This document shows, in pieces, positions 8,568 to 17,178 of a stretch of 64,000 bases of DNA. Source of the stretch: CAYREV01 sp964423345 (GTDB lineage: Bacteria > Bacteroidota > Rhodothermia > Balneolales > Balneolaceae); the NCBI GenBank assembly GCA_964423345.1, contig CAYREV010000009.1, positions 1-64,000 of the forward strand, read 5' to 3'. The translations under genes and the position numbers were made by a program. Under the pieces are notes generated by a model. The model was not told the origin of the DNA, made no database searches, and saw nothing but the letters and a program-made list of their open reading frames with translations. Positions within the stretch are counted from its first letter, which is position 1. The number at the start of each line of letters is the position of its first letter.

Positions 8568-9812
8568 ATGTCAGATATCGAAAGACGCAAATCCATCCAG
8601 GTCATGGTAGGTGACGTACCGGTAGGAGGAGACGCACCTATAGTCGTACAGTCGATGACCAACACCGACACGGCCGACGTGGAAGCCACGGTAGAGCAGA
8701 TCAAGCACCTGCACCAGGCCGGATCGGAGATCGTTCGCATCACCGTAAACAACAAGGAGGCGGCCAAAGCCGTACCGGAGATCAAGGAACGGCTGCTGGA
8801 CGACGGCGTGACCGTTCCCATCGTGGGCGATTTCCATTATAACGGGCACGTGTTGCTCACGCAGTACCCGGAGGCGGCCAAAGCCCTTTCGAAATTCCGT
8901 ATCAACCCGGGCAATGTAGGCACCAAAACCCGCGATGAGAATTTCTGTACCATCGTGGAGCAGGCCATCAAGTACGACAAGCCGGTGCGCATAGGCGTCA
9001 ACTGGGGCTCCCTGGATCAGCAGCTGCTGGCCGACAAGATGGACGCCAACAGCAAGCTGGAGGAGCCGAAATCGTCGAAGCAGGTGATGCTCGACACCAT
9101 GGTGGAGAGCGCAAAGCGGTCGGCCGAGCTGGCCGAAAGCGTGGGGCTGCCCTCCAACAAGATTGTGATCAGCTGCAAGATGTCGCATGTACAGGACGTG
9201 GTAAACGTCTATGAACGCATTGCCGAAATCGTGGATTACCCGCTGCACGTGGGGCTCACCGAGGCCGGCATGGGCATGAAAGGGACTGTGGCCAGTACCG
9301 CCGCCCTGTCGGTCCTCCTCCAACAAGGCATCGGAGATACCATCCGCGTATCGCTGACTCCCAAACCGGGCGGCGACCGGGCCGAAGAGGTGCGCATCTG
9401 CCAACAGATCCTGCAGTCACTGGGCATCCGCAACTTCATCCCGCAGGTGACCGCCTGCCCGGGCTGCGGACGTACCAACAGCACCTATTTTCAGGAGCTT
9501 GCCGAGGAGATTCAAAAATACCTCCGGGAGATGATGCCGGTATGGCGCGAGATGTACCCCGGCGTGGAAGAGATGAACGTAGCCGTGATGGGCTGCGTGG
9601 TCAACGGCCCGGGAGAGTCGCGCAACGCCAACATAGGCATCTCCCTGCCCGGCACCTTCGAGGAACCCAAGGCCCCGGTCTATATGGACGGAGAGCACCA
9701 TACCACCCTTCGAGGAGAGGGCATCGGCAAGGAGTTCCGGGAGATATTGGACAAATACGTTATGGAGACCTACGGAGAGGGCAGTAAAGAGCAGCTGGAA
9801 GAGGCAGGATAA
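8568..9812 (+). CDS. ispG: 4-hydroxy-3-methylbut-2-enyl-diphosphate synthase
   Basis: Penultimate enzyme of the MEP isoprenoid pathway: reductive conversion of ME-cPP to HMBPP at a 4Fe-4S cluster. The 414-residue protein has an N-terminal TIM barrel (VQSMTNTDTADVEAT, then RINPGNVG). The C-terminal cluster domain has ligands C297 and C300 (ACPGCGR), C343 and E350 (MGCVVNGPGE). It lacks the roughly 200-residue insert found in IspG of many Bacteroidales and Flavobacteriales, which argues for a Balneolota/Rhodothermota-like host. This implies isoprenoid synthesis by the MEP route. Confidence 0.97.
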   Translation: MSDIERRKSIQVMVGDVPVGGDAPIVVQSMTNTDTADVEATVEQIKHLHQAGSEIVRITVNNKEAAKAVPEIKERLLDDGVTVPIVGDFHYNGHVLLTQYPEAAKALSKFRINPGNVGTKTRDENFCTIVEQAIKYDKPVRIGVNWGSLDQQLLADKMDANSKLEEPKSSKQVMLDTMVESAKRSAELAESVGLPSNKIVISCKMSHVQDVVNVYERIAEIVDYPLHVGLTEAGMGMKGTVASTAALSVLLQQGIGDTIRVSLTPKPGGDRAEEVRICQQILQSLGIRNFIPQVTACPGCGRTNSTYFQELAEEIQKYLREMMPVWREMYPGVEEMNVAVMGCVVNGPGESRNANIGISLPGTFEEPKAPVYMDGEHHTTLRGEGIGKEFREILDKYVMETYGEGSKEQLEEAG

Positions 9813-9835
9813 CCCCCGCACCCAATGATCGCTTT

Positions 9836-10486
9836 ATGAATAGGAAAATCCTTGCGGCAGTCATCGCGGCCACACTTGCCGTTGGATTCTATCTCTTGTT
9901 TTATTACGATCCGGCCGTAATTGACGAGGCGTATATCTCTACCGAGGCCTTTAGAAGCCTGGAAAATAAGCTGGAAACAGAAGAGAATCAGGAGAAAGAA
10001 ATTGAAAACGTATTAAAGGAGGTTGCGGCCGATATGCTCCGTGATCCGGCCATCCCTGAATTCAGCCTTCCCTACACCCAAAAACTGGATGCTTCGGCAT
10101 CGGAGGGGGACCCGCCGCTTTTGAACAGGATGATTCGTACGCCCCACGGCAGCCGGAAGTATGGATTCAGGGGAATAGGGAGATCGGTTCACGACACCTT
10201 AAGCCTGCTGTGGTATACGGCACGAGGTCCGGCCCCCCACCGGGAGATGGACTTCATACTGGCAACAGCCAGGGGAGAAACCATTGCGGATGTTCAAAAG
10301 GTGGCAACCTTCAGAAAAACCATTTCTGAAGAGATAACCGGGCGGCTTCAAATAGATAGCGATCTCTCTATCCGTGTGGAGGTGAGGAGGATTCGGTATT
10401 ATCCCATAAGGCAGGAATACCGCTCGAATTACCGCTATACTATTGGGCAGGCCGGCAGGATTAGCTCCCGCAATCCATGGAAATAA
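9836..10486 (+). CDS. Hypothetical single-pass membrane protein
   Basis: Not recognised. 216 residues with one N-terminal hydrophobic segment (about 5-25, KILAAVIAATLAVGFYLLFYY) that may be an uncleaved anchor. A charged helical stretch follows (about 42-70), then a mixed alpha/beta part ending in a basic, tyrosine-rich tail (RRIRYYPIRQEYRSNYRY). It starts 23 bp after ispG, so co-transcription is possible. No catalytic motif is visible. Confidence 0.6.
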   Translation: MNRKILAAVIAATLAVGFYLLFYYDPAVIDEAYISTEAFRSLENKLETEENQEKEIENVLKEVAADMLRDPAIPEFSLPYTQKLDASASEGDPPLLNRMIRTPHGSRKYGFRGIGRSVHDTLSLLWYTARGPAPHREMDFILATARGETIADVQKVATFRKTISEEITGRLQIDSDLSIRVEVRRIRYYPIRQEYRSNYRYTIGQAGRISSRNPWK

Positions 10487-10546
10487 TTCTTTATTCTGAA
10501 TGCTATTTTATGGATCATTGAACCTTTTGTTAAAACCATCGACCTA

Positions 10547-11314
10547 ATGAAAAAATTTAGTTCACTTATAGTTTTACTGCTGATTGGCTTCCCTGCACTC
10601 TCTTTTGCACAGGTGGCCGATAGCACCCGGTCGGAGGCCCGGGCCGACTCCCTCTACGACCGGTACGAGGAAGAGCAGGCCCTGGATGCCTATAACAGGA
10701 TACTGGAGCGGGATCCGGACCACTACCGGGCGCTGTGGAGGGCCAGCTTTCTCTATTCCCGCGTCGGCAACCGCAAAGAGAAGGAGGAGGATCAGCACAA
10801 ATATTTTAACCGGGGCATTGAGCTGGCCGAACGGGCGCTGAAGGTTGATTCGGCCGACGCCCGTTCCAATTTTGTGATGGCCGTGGCCATGGGTCGCAAG
10901 GCACTGATATCGGGCGCCCGCGATCGGGTGGCGGCATCCAGGGAGATCAAGAAATATGCCGACCGGGCCCTGCGGTACGACAGTACCCACGCGGGAGCGT
11001 GGCATGTGCTGGGGCGCTGGCATTTTAAAGTAGCCAACCTCAGCTGGATCGAACGGATGGCGGCCAACGCCCTCTTCGGGGGCATTCCCGGCGACGCCAC
11101 AAACCCCCAAGCCGCAGAGGCTATCCGCAAAGCCATAGGCTATAACGATGAATACGTCTTATATTATCACGACCTGGCCATGGTCTACGAGGAGATGGGG
11201 CAGGAGCAAAAGGCCCGTGAGGCCTGCAGGGCGGCCCTGGAGAAGGAAATGCTGACACCCGACGACCCCCGGCTTAAAAAGGAATGCCGGCAGTGGATCT
11301 CGGAATGGAAATGA
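10547..11314 (+). CDS. Secreted TPR protein (RMD-like)
   Basis: 255 residues, cleavable signal peptide (about 1-21, ending SFAQ). Several tetratricopeptide-like helix pairs follow: DSLYDRYEEEQALDAYNRILERDPDHYRALW, then two more. The segment WHVLGRWHFKVANLSWIERMAANALFGGIPG with following AAEAIRKAIGYNDEYVLYYHDLAMVYEEMG resembles the bacterial relatives of the RMD1/regulator-of-microtubule-dynamics family. TPR proteins of this kind scaffold protein contacts, here in the periplasm or at the outer membrane. Partner unknown. Confidence 0.75.
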   Translation: MKKFSSLIVLLLIGFPALSFAQVADSTRSEARADSLYDRYEEEQALDAYNRILERDPDHYRALWRASFLYSRVGNRKEKEEDQHKYFNRGIELAERALKVDSADARSNFVMAVAMGRKALISGARDRVAASREIKKYADRALRYDSTHAGAWHVLGRWHFKVANLSWIERMAANALFGGIPGDATNPQAAEAIRKAIGYNDEYVLYYHDLAMVYEEMGQEQKAREACRAALEKEMLTPDDPRLKKECRQWISEWK

Positions 11315-11351
11315 TACATTAACCATCAACTTACAAGCAGAAACGAATTTG

Positions 11352-13139
11352 ATGTCATCTGAAACAGATTCGGCTTCTTCGGAAGCCCTTGACAAACAGT
11401 ATCACGCTCCGGAATGGGCCAAACATGTAGTTTGGTACCAGATTTTTCCGGAGCGCTTTTGTAACGGCGACCCTTCCAACGACCCGGTGCGCCAGCGTGT
11501 AGCGGGCGACAAACAGATCCCGGAAAATTGGGCGATCTCTCCCTGGACCGGCGACTGGTACGAGCGGGCGGACTGGGAACGGGAGATGGGTCCTGAATTT
11601 CGGGACAGCGTATTCTTCCGCCGTTACGGGGGCGACATACAGGGCATCATCGACAAGCTGGACTACCTGCAGGAGCTGGGTATTACAGCCATCTACCTGA
11701 ACCCGGTCTTTGACGCCGTTTCCCTGCACAAGTACGATACGAGCAGTTTCCGGCATGTGGACCGTTTTTTCGGCCCGGATCCGGAGGGCGATACGGCCAT
11801 CATCGAAGAGGAGGATCCCGAAGACCCCTCCACCTGGCAGTGGACGGCGGCCGACCGCCTGTTTCTGGAACTGGTTGAGGAGATACACCGGCGCGGCATG
11901 CGCATCATTATCGATGCGGTATTCAACCATACGGGTACCGATTTCTGGGCCTTCCGCGATGTGGCGGACAGGCAGCAGCAGTCGGAGTTCCGCGGCTGGT
12001 ATGATATCATCTCTTTTGAGAATGGCCGTGAGGGGGAGGAAACGGAATTTGACTACCACTCCTGGTGGGGCATCAAGGACCTGCCGGAATTGCGGCAGAA
12101 GGACGGAAACCTGGTGGAGCCGGTGCGCAACCATATCAAGGCGATCACCCGGCGCTGGATGGATCCCTATGGCGACGGCGACCTCTGCAGGGGGGTGGAC
12201 GGCTGGCGACTGGACGTGCCGGAGGAGGTGGGCACCCCGTTTTGGAGGGAATGGTGTTCCATGGTCCGCCAAATCAACCCCGAGGCCTATATCACCGGGG
12301 AGATCTGGGATGAGAAGGCCGCCGGGTACCTGAAGGGCGACCTGTTTAACGGGGTCATGAACTACCAGTTTGCCAAGGCGGTTCAGGCTTTTATGATCGA
12401 CCGCTGCATCACGGCTCCGGAGTTCCGGGACCGGCTGAGGGCAACCCGCGAAAGCTTCCCCCCGGAAGCCAACTACGTGGTGCAAAACCTGATGGACAGC
12501 CACGATACGCCCCGGCTGGCATCTATGATATTGAACCCGGGCCGTGAATACGACACCGAGGGGCGTCCGGAGGAGGGTTTTGACATTCGAAAGCCGGATG
12601 AACACCACCGGAGGATCCAAAAGCTCATCGCCCTGTTTCAATTTACCTATGTGGGAGCTCCCATGATCTATTACGGTACCGAGGCGGGCATGTGGGGGGC
12701 GGACGATCCCGACGACCGCAAGCCGATGCTCTGGCCGGAGATGGAATATGAGGATGAAAAGGCCCACCCGATGGGAGAAGAGCGGCTGCCGGATACCAAC
12801 CGTTTTGACCGGGAACTGTATGAGTGGTACCGGAAACTGATCGGGATACGCAATGAATATGAAGCATTGCAGGCAGGCGGGTTCAACGTCCTCGAAGCCG
12901 ACGCTGAAAGGTCTGTTTTTGCTTTCGCCAGGCATGCAGAAGGGGAGGCCCCCGGTGTTATTATCGTGCTGAACCGTTCGGAAGATGAGCAGACTGTGGC
13001 CCTGGAAGCGGGCGGTCCGGCCGGTGCGTATAATGCCCTGGAAGAGTTGATATCGGGCGGTACCCACTCCGTTGAAGAGGGACGGGTGGAGCTGAACCTG
13101 GACCCCGTATCGGGAGCGATACTGATCCCCAAAAAGTGA
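11352..13139 (+). CDS. GH13 alpha-amylase family enzyme, cytoplasmic
   Basis: 595 residues from the ATG (a TTG lies one codon upstream). There is no signal peptide, so it probably acts on imported or stored alpha-glucan. The order of GH13 regions is clear: DAVFNH (region I), GWRLD with nucleophile D288, GEIWD with acid/base E317, and MDSHD with D385. The WYQIFPERFCNGD start and the neopullulanase/cyclomaltodextrinase-like layout suggest hydrolysis of maltodextrins or cyclodextrins. A small C-terminal beta domain follows (about 510-595). It is 4 bp upstream of a thioredoxin-fold gene, so it may head the operon running to pabB. A second GH13 enzyme lies at 17179. Confidence 0.92.
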   Translation: MSSETDSASSEALDKQYHAPEWAKHVVWYQIFPERFCNGDPSNDPVRQRVAGDKQIPENWAISPWTGDWYERADWEREMGPEFRDSVFFRRYGGDIQGIIDKLDYLQELGITAIYLNPVFDAVSLHKYDTSSFRHVDRFFGPDPEGDTAIIEEEDPEDPSTWQWTAADRLFLELVEEIHRRGMRIIIDAVFNHTGTDFWAFRDVADRQQQSEFRGWYDIISFENGREGEETEFDYHSWWGIKDLPELRQKDGNLVEPVRNHIKAITRRWMDPYGDGDLCRGVDGWRLDVPEEVGTPFWREWCSMVRQINPEAYITGEIWDEKAAGYLKGDLFNGVMNYQFAKAVQAFMIDRCITAPEFRDRLRATRESFPPEANYVVQNLMDSHDTPRLASMILNPGREYDTEGRPEEGFDIRKPDEHHRRIQKLIALFQFTYVGAPMIYYGTEAGMWGADDPDDRKPMLWPEMEYEDEKAHPMGEERLPDTNRFDRELYEWYRKLIGIRNEYEALQAGGFNVLEADAERSVFAFARHAEGEAPGVIIVLNRSEDEQTVALEAGGPAGAYNALEELISGGTHSVEEGRVELNLDPVSGAILIPKK

Positions 13140-13143
13140 ACGG

Positions 13144-13686
13144 ATGAAACTTAAACAGAAATATTTTATTCCTTTTCTGGCTATCGGGGCCCTCCTGACG
13201 GCCCTGCTGATCACCTACTTCACCATCAGTTCCCAGAATGCCGAACGGCAGGCCTTCCGCAAGGCGATTGTCAGGCAGGACAGCCTGAAGACGGAGTTCA
13301 TGTCCCGCCTGGAAGGTTCCGACAGTCTGTCGGTCCGTTCGTTTGCAGGCAAATACGTGGTATTGGACTTCTGGGCTACCTGGTCCAATTTCTCGGAGGA
13401 GGTCCACCGCGACCTGGCCGCCCTGAAACAGAAATACCCCGACAAACTGGAGGTTGTCGCCGCTGTGGTCAAGGACCGGCGGGACAAGGTGAGAAGCTAT
13501 GTCCAAAACCACGACTATCCCTTTGTGTTTGTAGACGGGGGACGAATATTCAATAGATACGGCTTCCCGGGCATTCCGGTGGAATTGGTCTACACCCCGG
13601 AGGGCGAAATCAAGCAGGTCTTTTTCGGCTATTCGGGCCCGGCTCACTTTGACAGTCTGAAAACCATCCTGGAAGATGCCCGATAA
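13144..13686 (+). CDS. Thioredoxin-fold (TlpA/ResA-like) protein lacking the CXXC
   Basis: 180 residues: one N-terminal membrane anchor (about 7-27), then a TlpA-like thioredoxin fold. YVVLDFWATW (71-80) is the canonical strand before the active site. The expected CxxC is S81-N-F-S84, and the whole protein contains no cysteine. The cis-Pro loop is retained as GIPVE (P145). It therefore cannot do thiol-disulfide exchange and may be a binding or chaperone-like relative. Its last 11 bases overlap pabC, and the amylase ends 4 bp before it, so it is embedded in an operon with unrelated metabolism. Confidence 0.8.
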   Translation: MKLKQKYFIPFLAIGALLTALLITYFTISSQNAERQAFRKAIVRQDSLKTEFMSRLEGSDSLSVRSFAGKYVVLDFWATWSNFSEEVHRDLAALKQKYPDKLEVVAAVVKDRRDKVRSYVQNHDYPFVFVDGGRIFNRYGFPGIPVELVYTPEGEIKQVFFGYSGPAHFDSLKTILEDAR

Positions 13687-14542
13687 ACAGTTTGTCATAG
13701 CAGATGGAGAAATGATGGAATCCGGCCGGGCCGCAGTGCCGGTCGAATCCCGGGGACTGATGTACGGCGACGGCTGTTTTGAGACGCTCCGGCTCTATGG
13801 GGGATCTTTCTTCAAGCTCGGCAGCCATCTCCGGCGCCTGAAAGAGGCGGCCGGCTATCTGGGCCTGGTTTATCCGGGGGAGCTGGAAGCGGGTCGGCTG
13901 AAGCGGGATATAGCAAAACTGGCTAAGAAAAACGGGCTTGAGAGCGGAGATGCCATCGCCCGGATGCAGATCTGGCGGGGAGGCATACGCGGCTACCGCC
14001 CGCAAGCAGAGGCCGCTACCCATTATTCCCTGATGGTTACCGGCTTGCCCCCTTCGGACGACGCCATCACTCTCTCCACCGTACATACCCGGAGAATCCC
14101 CTCTGCGGCCCTGCCATCGCGGTTCAAGCTATGCAACAACATCAACTACATCGCCGCGGTAAAGGAGGCTTCTGCCAAGGGGGCCGATGATGCCCTGATG
14201 CAGACGGTTGAGGGATACGTGTCGGAGACCACCATTGCCAATATCTTCTGGATAAAGGGCAATACGGTTTATACTCCCTCCGAATCATGCGACCTCTTGC
14301 CGGGCATCACGCGCGCGGTCATACTGGAACTGCTTAAGGGAGATTCCCGCTACCGGCTTCGGGAAGGGAGCTACCGCCCGGAGGATCTGATGGATGCCGA
14401 TGCGGCGTGGATCTGCAACTCCGTTCGCGAAATAGTGCCGGTAGCCCGAGTCAATGAGGCCTCCCTTGCGGTGGACCACCAGCTGTTATTCTCTTTGAAG
14501 AATCAGTTTGAGGCATATCTAAAAGAGAATCTGGAGGATTGA
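13676..14542 (+). CDS. pabC: Class IV aminotransferase, probable aminodeoxychorismate lyase
   Basis: 288 residues of the fold-type IV PLP family (PabC, BCAT, D-amino acid transaminase). The PLP lysine is K151 in FKLCNNINY, and E184 in VSETT is the conserved cofactor-contacting residue. SRGLMYGDGCFETLRLYGG is the usual N-terminal signature. The gene overlaps pabB by one base, so lyase activity (4-amino-4-deoxychorismate to p-aminobenzoate plus pyruvate) is much the likeliest role. Branched-chain or D-amino acid transamination cannot be excluded by motif alone. Confidence 0.82.
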   Translation: MPDKQFVIADGEMMESGRAAVPVESRGLMYGDGCFETLRLYGGSFFKLGSHLRRLKEAAGYLGLVYPGELEAGRLKRDIAKLAKKNGLESGDAIARMQIWRGGIRGYRPQAEAATHYSLMVTGLPPSDDAITLSTVHTRRIPSAALPSRFKLCNNINYIAAVKEASAKGADDALMQTVEGYVSETTIANIFWIKGNTVYTPSESCDLLPGITRAVILELLKGDSRYRLREGSYRPEDLMDADAAWICNSVREIVPVARVNEASLAVDHQLLFSLKNQFEAYLKENLED

Positions 14543-15795
14543 TGGCCGACCGCCTGGACATAATGGTACAAGCGCTGCGGGACAGGGGGGCGGTATTCCT
14601 GCTCGAGTCGCAGTCGGCGGACCACCCGGCCGGCCGCTATACCTACCTGGCCGGATCCCCCCGGGCTTCCATCCGGGCCCATGGAGATGAAATCCAGCTT
14701 GAAGAGGGGAGTGAAAAGCAAACCTTCAGCTCCAATCCCTGGAAAGCCCTGGGTGAGTTTCGTTCGGATAGGAAAGGATGGATGTTCGGCTACCTGGGCT
14801 ATGACCTCAAGAACAGCCTGGAAGACCTCAGCTCGGAGAATCCCGACCCGGTCGGCGCGCCGGACATGTATTTCATGATACCGGGGGTTCTGATTCGCAT
14901 CGACCGCAAAACGGGAGAGCTGAAGCCGATTTGCGGAGAGGTGCCGGAGGGGGTAGCCCCTCAACCGGAAAAGGGTTTCAGGGTGGGGCAGCTTCAAACG
15001 GCGGTCGACCGAAACGCCTACCTGCAAACCATCCGGGAAGCACAGGAGAGGATTACCGAAGGGTCTTTTTATGAAATTAACCTGTCACACCAGTTGCATG
15101 CCACCTTTGAAGGGGATTCCTATGAGCTGTACCGCAGGATGAAAAAACTGGGTCCGGTGCCTTTTGGGGTCTATGCGGCATTCGGGGAGTATGCCCTCTG
15201 CTGCCAGTCGCCCGAACGGTTTCTGGGCAGGCGGGGCAGCCGGGTGTTTTCCCAGCCCATCAAGGGGACCATCGGGCGGGGGGAGGACCCTGCGGCGGAC
15301 AAAATACTTCGGGAAAAACTGAAAGAATCGATAAAGGAGCAGGCCGAAAACCTGATGATTGTAGACCTGGTGCGCAACGACCTCAGCCGCATTGCCCGGC
15401 AGGGAAGCGTGCAGGTATCCGGGCTCTTTGATATACAGACTTTCGATACGGTCCACCAGATGGTTTCGACGGTGGAGGCTGAAACCGATATGGACGATCC
15501 CATTGAAATCATAAAACCCTGTTTTCCCATGGGATCCATGACCGGGGCTCCCAAGATCAGCGCCATGAAAGCCATTGAGGAGTTGGAAACCTACCGGCGA
15601 AATATCTATTCCGGGGCCGTGGGATATATAGACCCGAAGGGCGATTTTGATTTCAACGTTGTGATCCGTTCGGCCGTTATAAAAAACGATCGGCTCTACT
15701 ATGCTGTAGGGGGGGCCGTCACCGGAGATTCCGATCCCGTTGCGGAGTGGGAGGAGACCCTGGTCAAGGCCCGTGCCCTGACCGGTATTCTATAG
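14542..15795 (+). CDS. pabB: Aminodeoxychorismate synthase component I
   Basis: Chorismate-using enzyme that makes 4-amino-4-deoxychorismate for folate, 417 residues from the ATG in the TGATG overlap with pabC. The signature PIKGTIGRG carries the Lys typical of PabB and not the PIAGT of anthranilate synthase TrpE. FYEINLSHQL, VDLVRNDLSRI, PMGSMTGAPK and SGAVGY are all present. No glutamine amidotransferase (pabA/trpG) is adjacent; it must be encoded elsewhere or shared with tryptophan synthesis. Confidence 0.93.
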   Translation: MADRLDIMVQALRDRGAVFLLESQSADHPAGRYTYLAGSPRASIRAHGDEIQLEEGSEKQTFSSNPWKALGEFRSDRKGWMFGYLGYDLKNSLEDLSSENPDPVGAPDMYFMIPGVLIRIDRKTGELKPICGEVPEGVAPQPEKGFRVGQLQTAVDRNAYLQTIREAQERITEGSFYEINLSHQLHATFEGDSYELYRRMKKLGPVPFGVYAAFGEYALCCQSPERFLGRRGSRVFSQPIKGTIGRGEDPAADKILREKLKESIKEQAENLMIVDLVRNDLSRIARQGSVQVSGLFDIQTFDTVHQMVSTVEAETDMDDPIEIIKPCFPMGSMTGAPKISAMKAIEELETYRRNIYSGAVGYIDPKGDFDFNVVIRSAVIKNDRLYYAVGGAVTGDSDPVAEWEETLVKARALTGIL

Positions 15796-15989
15796 CCCGG
15801 ACGCTACTGCATATTAGTATAGGGGGCGGGAACATCTTCGGCAACAAACCATAGGGAAAGAGCCGGGGAGATGCCGGCCCTTTCGGTGCCATCATCAATT
15901 AAAAGTACATCAAAGCGTATTTTTTTGTTAGCTTACGGGCCATTTGCGAAAACAGGATTGAATAGAGGACAGAACTAAACAGCAGGCAG

Positions 15990-16985
15990 ATGTCATCAAA
16001 TATTGCAGGAATGAAAAAAATCGGTGTTTTGACTTCCGGGGGGGATGCTCCGGGAATGAATGCGGCTATCCGTGCCGTGGTTCGCACATGTGTGTACTAT
16101 GATATCGAACCCTGTGGCATCATGGAGGGGTACGACGGTTTGATCAACAACGAAATCATCGAGATGGATGCCAGCTCCGTAAAGCATATCATCCACCAGG
16201 GCGGCACCATCCTGAAGTCGGCCCGGAGTGAGGAGTTCAGGACCGAAGAGGGCAGGAAGAAAGCGTGGAAGCATGTGGAGGAAGCCGGGCTCGACGGACT
16301 GGTGGTCATAGGGGGCGACGGTACCTTCAAGGGGGCGATGGCCTTCGGGGCGGAGTTCAGTTTTCCCATTGTAGGGATCCCCGGGACCATCGACAATGAT
16401 ATTTACGGTACCGACTATACGCTGGGTTTCGATACGGCCACCAATACCGTGGTGGATGCGGTGGACAAGATTCGTGATACGGCCACCTCGCATAACCGCC
16501 TGTTCTTTATTGAGGTGATGGGCAGGGATGCCGGGTTTATCGCACTGAACTCGGGTATTGCCGCCGGGGCCGAGGAGATATTGATTCCCGAAAAAGACCG
16601 GGATGTGGAGCTGCTCTTTGAATCGCTGGAGATAACCTCCCGTAGGAACAAGACCTCCCGGCTGGTGATAGTGGCCGAAGGGGATAAAAATGGAAGCGTC
16701 TATGATTTGGAAAGGCGGGTAAAAGAGCAGTTTGGCGACCGCTATGAAACCAAGGTGACCATCCTGGGGCATATACAGAGGGGCGGCCGGCCCACCTGTT
16801 CGGACCGCGTACTGGCCAGCCGGCTGGGCGTGAGCTCGGTCGAGGCGCTTATGGAAGGGCAGCATTATGTGATGGTCGGGGTGCGAAACAGGAAACTGGT
16901 CTATACCAACTTTGAGCAGGCCACCAAGCAAAACCCCGAAATGGACGAGGAGCTGCTGCGCATAGCGCATATCATTTCGATTTAA
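15990..16985 (+). CDS. pfkA: ATP-dependent 6-phosphofructokinase
   Basis: Commits fructose-6-phosphate to glycolysis. 331 residues, the normal bacterial size. TSGGDAPGMNAAIR forms the N-terminal nucleotide loop. GGDGT (108-112), with Gly at 111, marks an ATP rather than pyrophosphate enzyme. PGTIDND holds catalytic D135, and GHIQRGGRPTCSDR is the C-terminal signature. An ATG at 16011 (MKKIGVLTSGG) matches the usual family start better than the one at 15990. The 194-bp stretch before it and the 193-bp stretch after it show no further gene. Confidence 0.96.
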   Translation: MSSNIAGMKKIGVLTSGGDAPGMNAAIRAVVRTCVYYDIEPCGIMEGYDGLINNEIIEMDASSVKHIIHQGGTILKSARSEEFRTEEGRKKAWKHVEEAGLDGLVVIGGDGTFKGAMAFGAEFSFPIVGIPGTIDNDIYGTDYTLGFDTATNTVVDAVDKIRDTATSHNRLFFIEVMGRDAGFIALNSGIAAGAEEILIPEKDRDVELLFESLEITSRRNKTSRLVIVAEGDKNGSVYDLERRVKEQFGDRYETKVTILGHIQRGGRPTCSDRVLASRLGVSSVEALMEGQHYVMVGVRNRKLVYTNFEQATKQNPEMDEELLRIAHIISI

Positions 16986-17178
16986 AGGCAATACAAGTAG
17001 TGAGTAGAAGGCTGGTGGTAAAAGGGGAGACGGAGGCCACGGATCCGGCGCTGAGCAGTGTCCTGTTTAAACACGAAAAACCATTGCCTCAATCAGCATT
17101 GATTTAAAAAAAGTTCTTTTACTTTGTGATGAATAATTATTTTACTCTTTAAAGCTTTTGCCCTGAACCCTTAACGCA

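Noticed and set aside
11355..13214. 619-codon open frame antisense to the GH13 amylase
   Set aside because: It mirrors a GC-rich coding gene whose catalytic motifs are all on the plus strand; the antisense protein has no recognisable domain.
15996..16991. 331-codon frame antisense to pfkA
   Set aside because: Shadow of a fully conserved phosphofructokinase.
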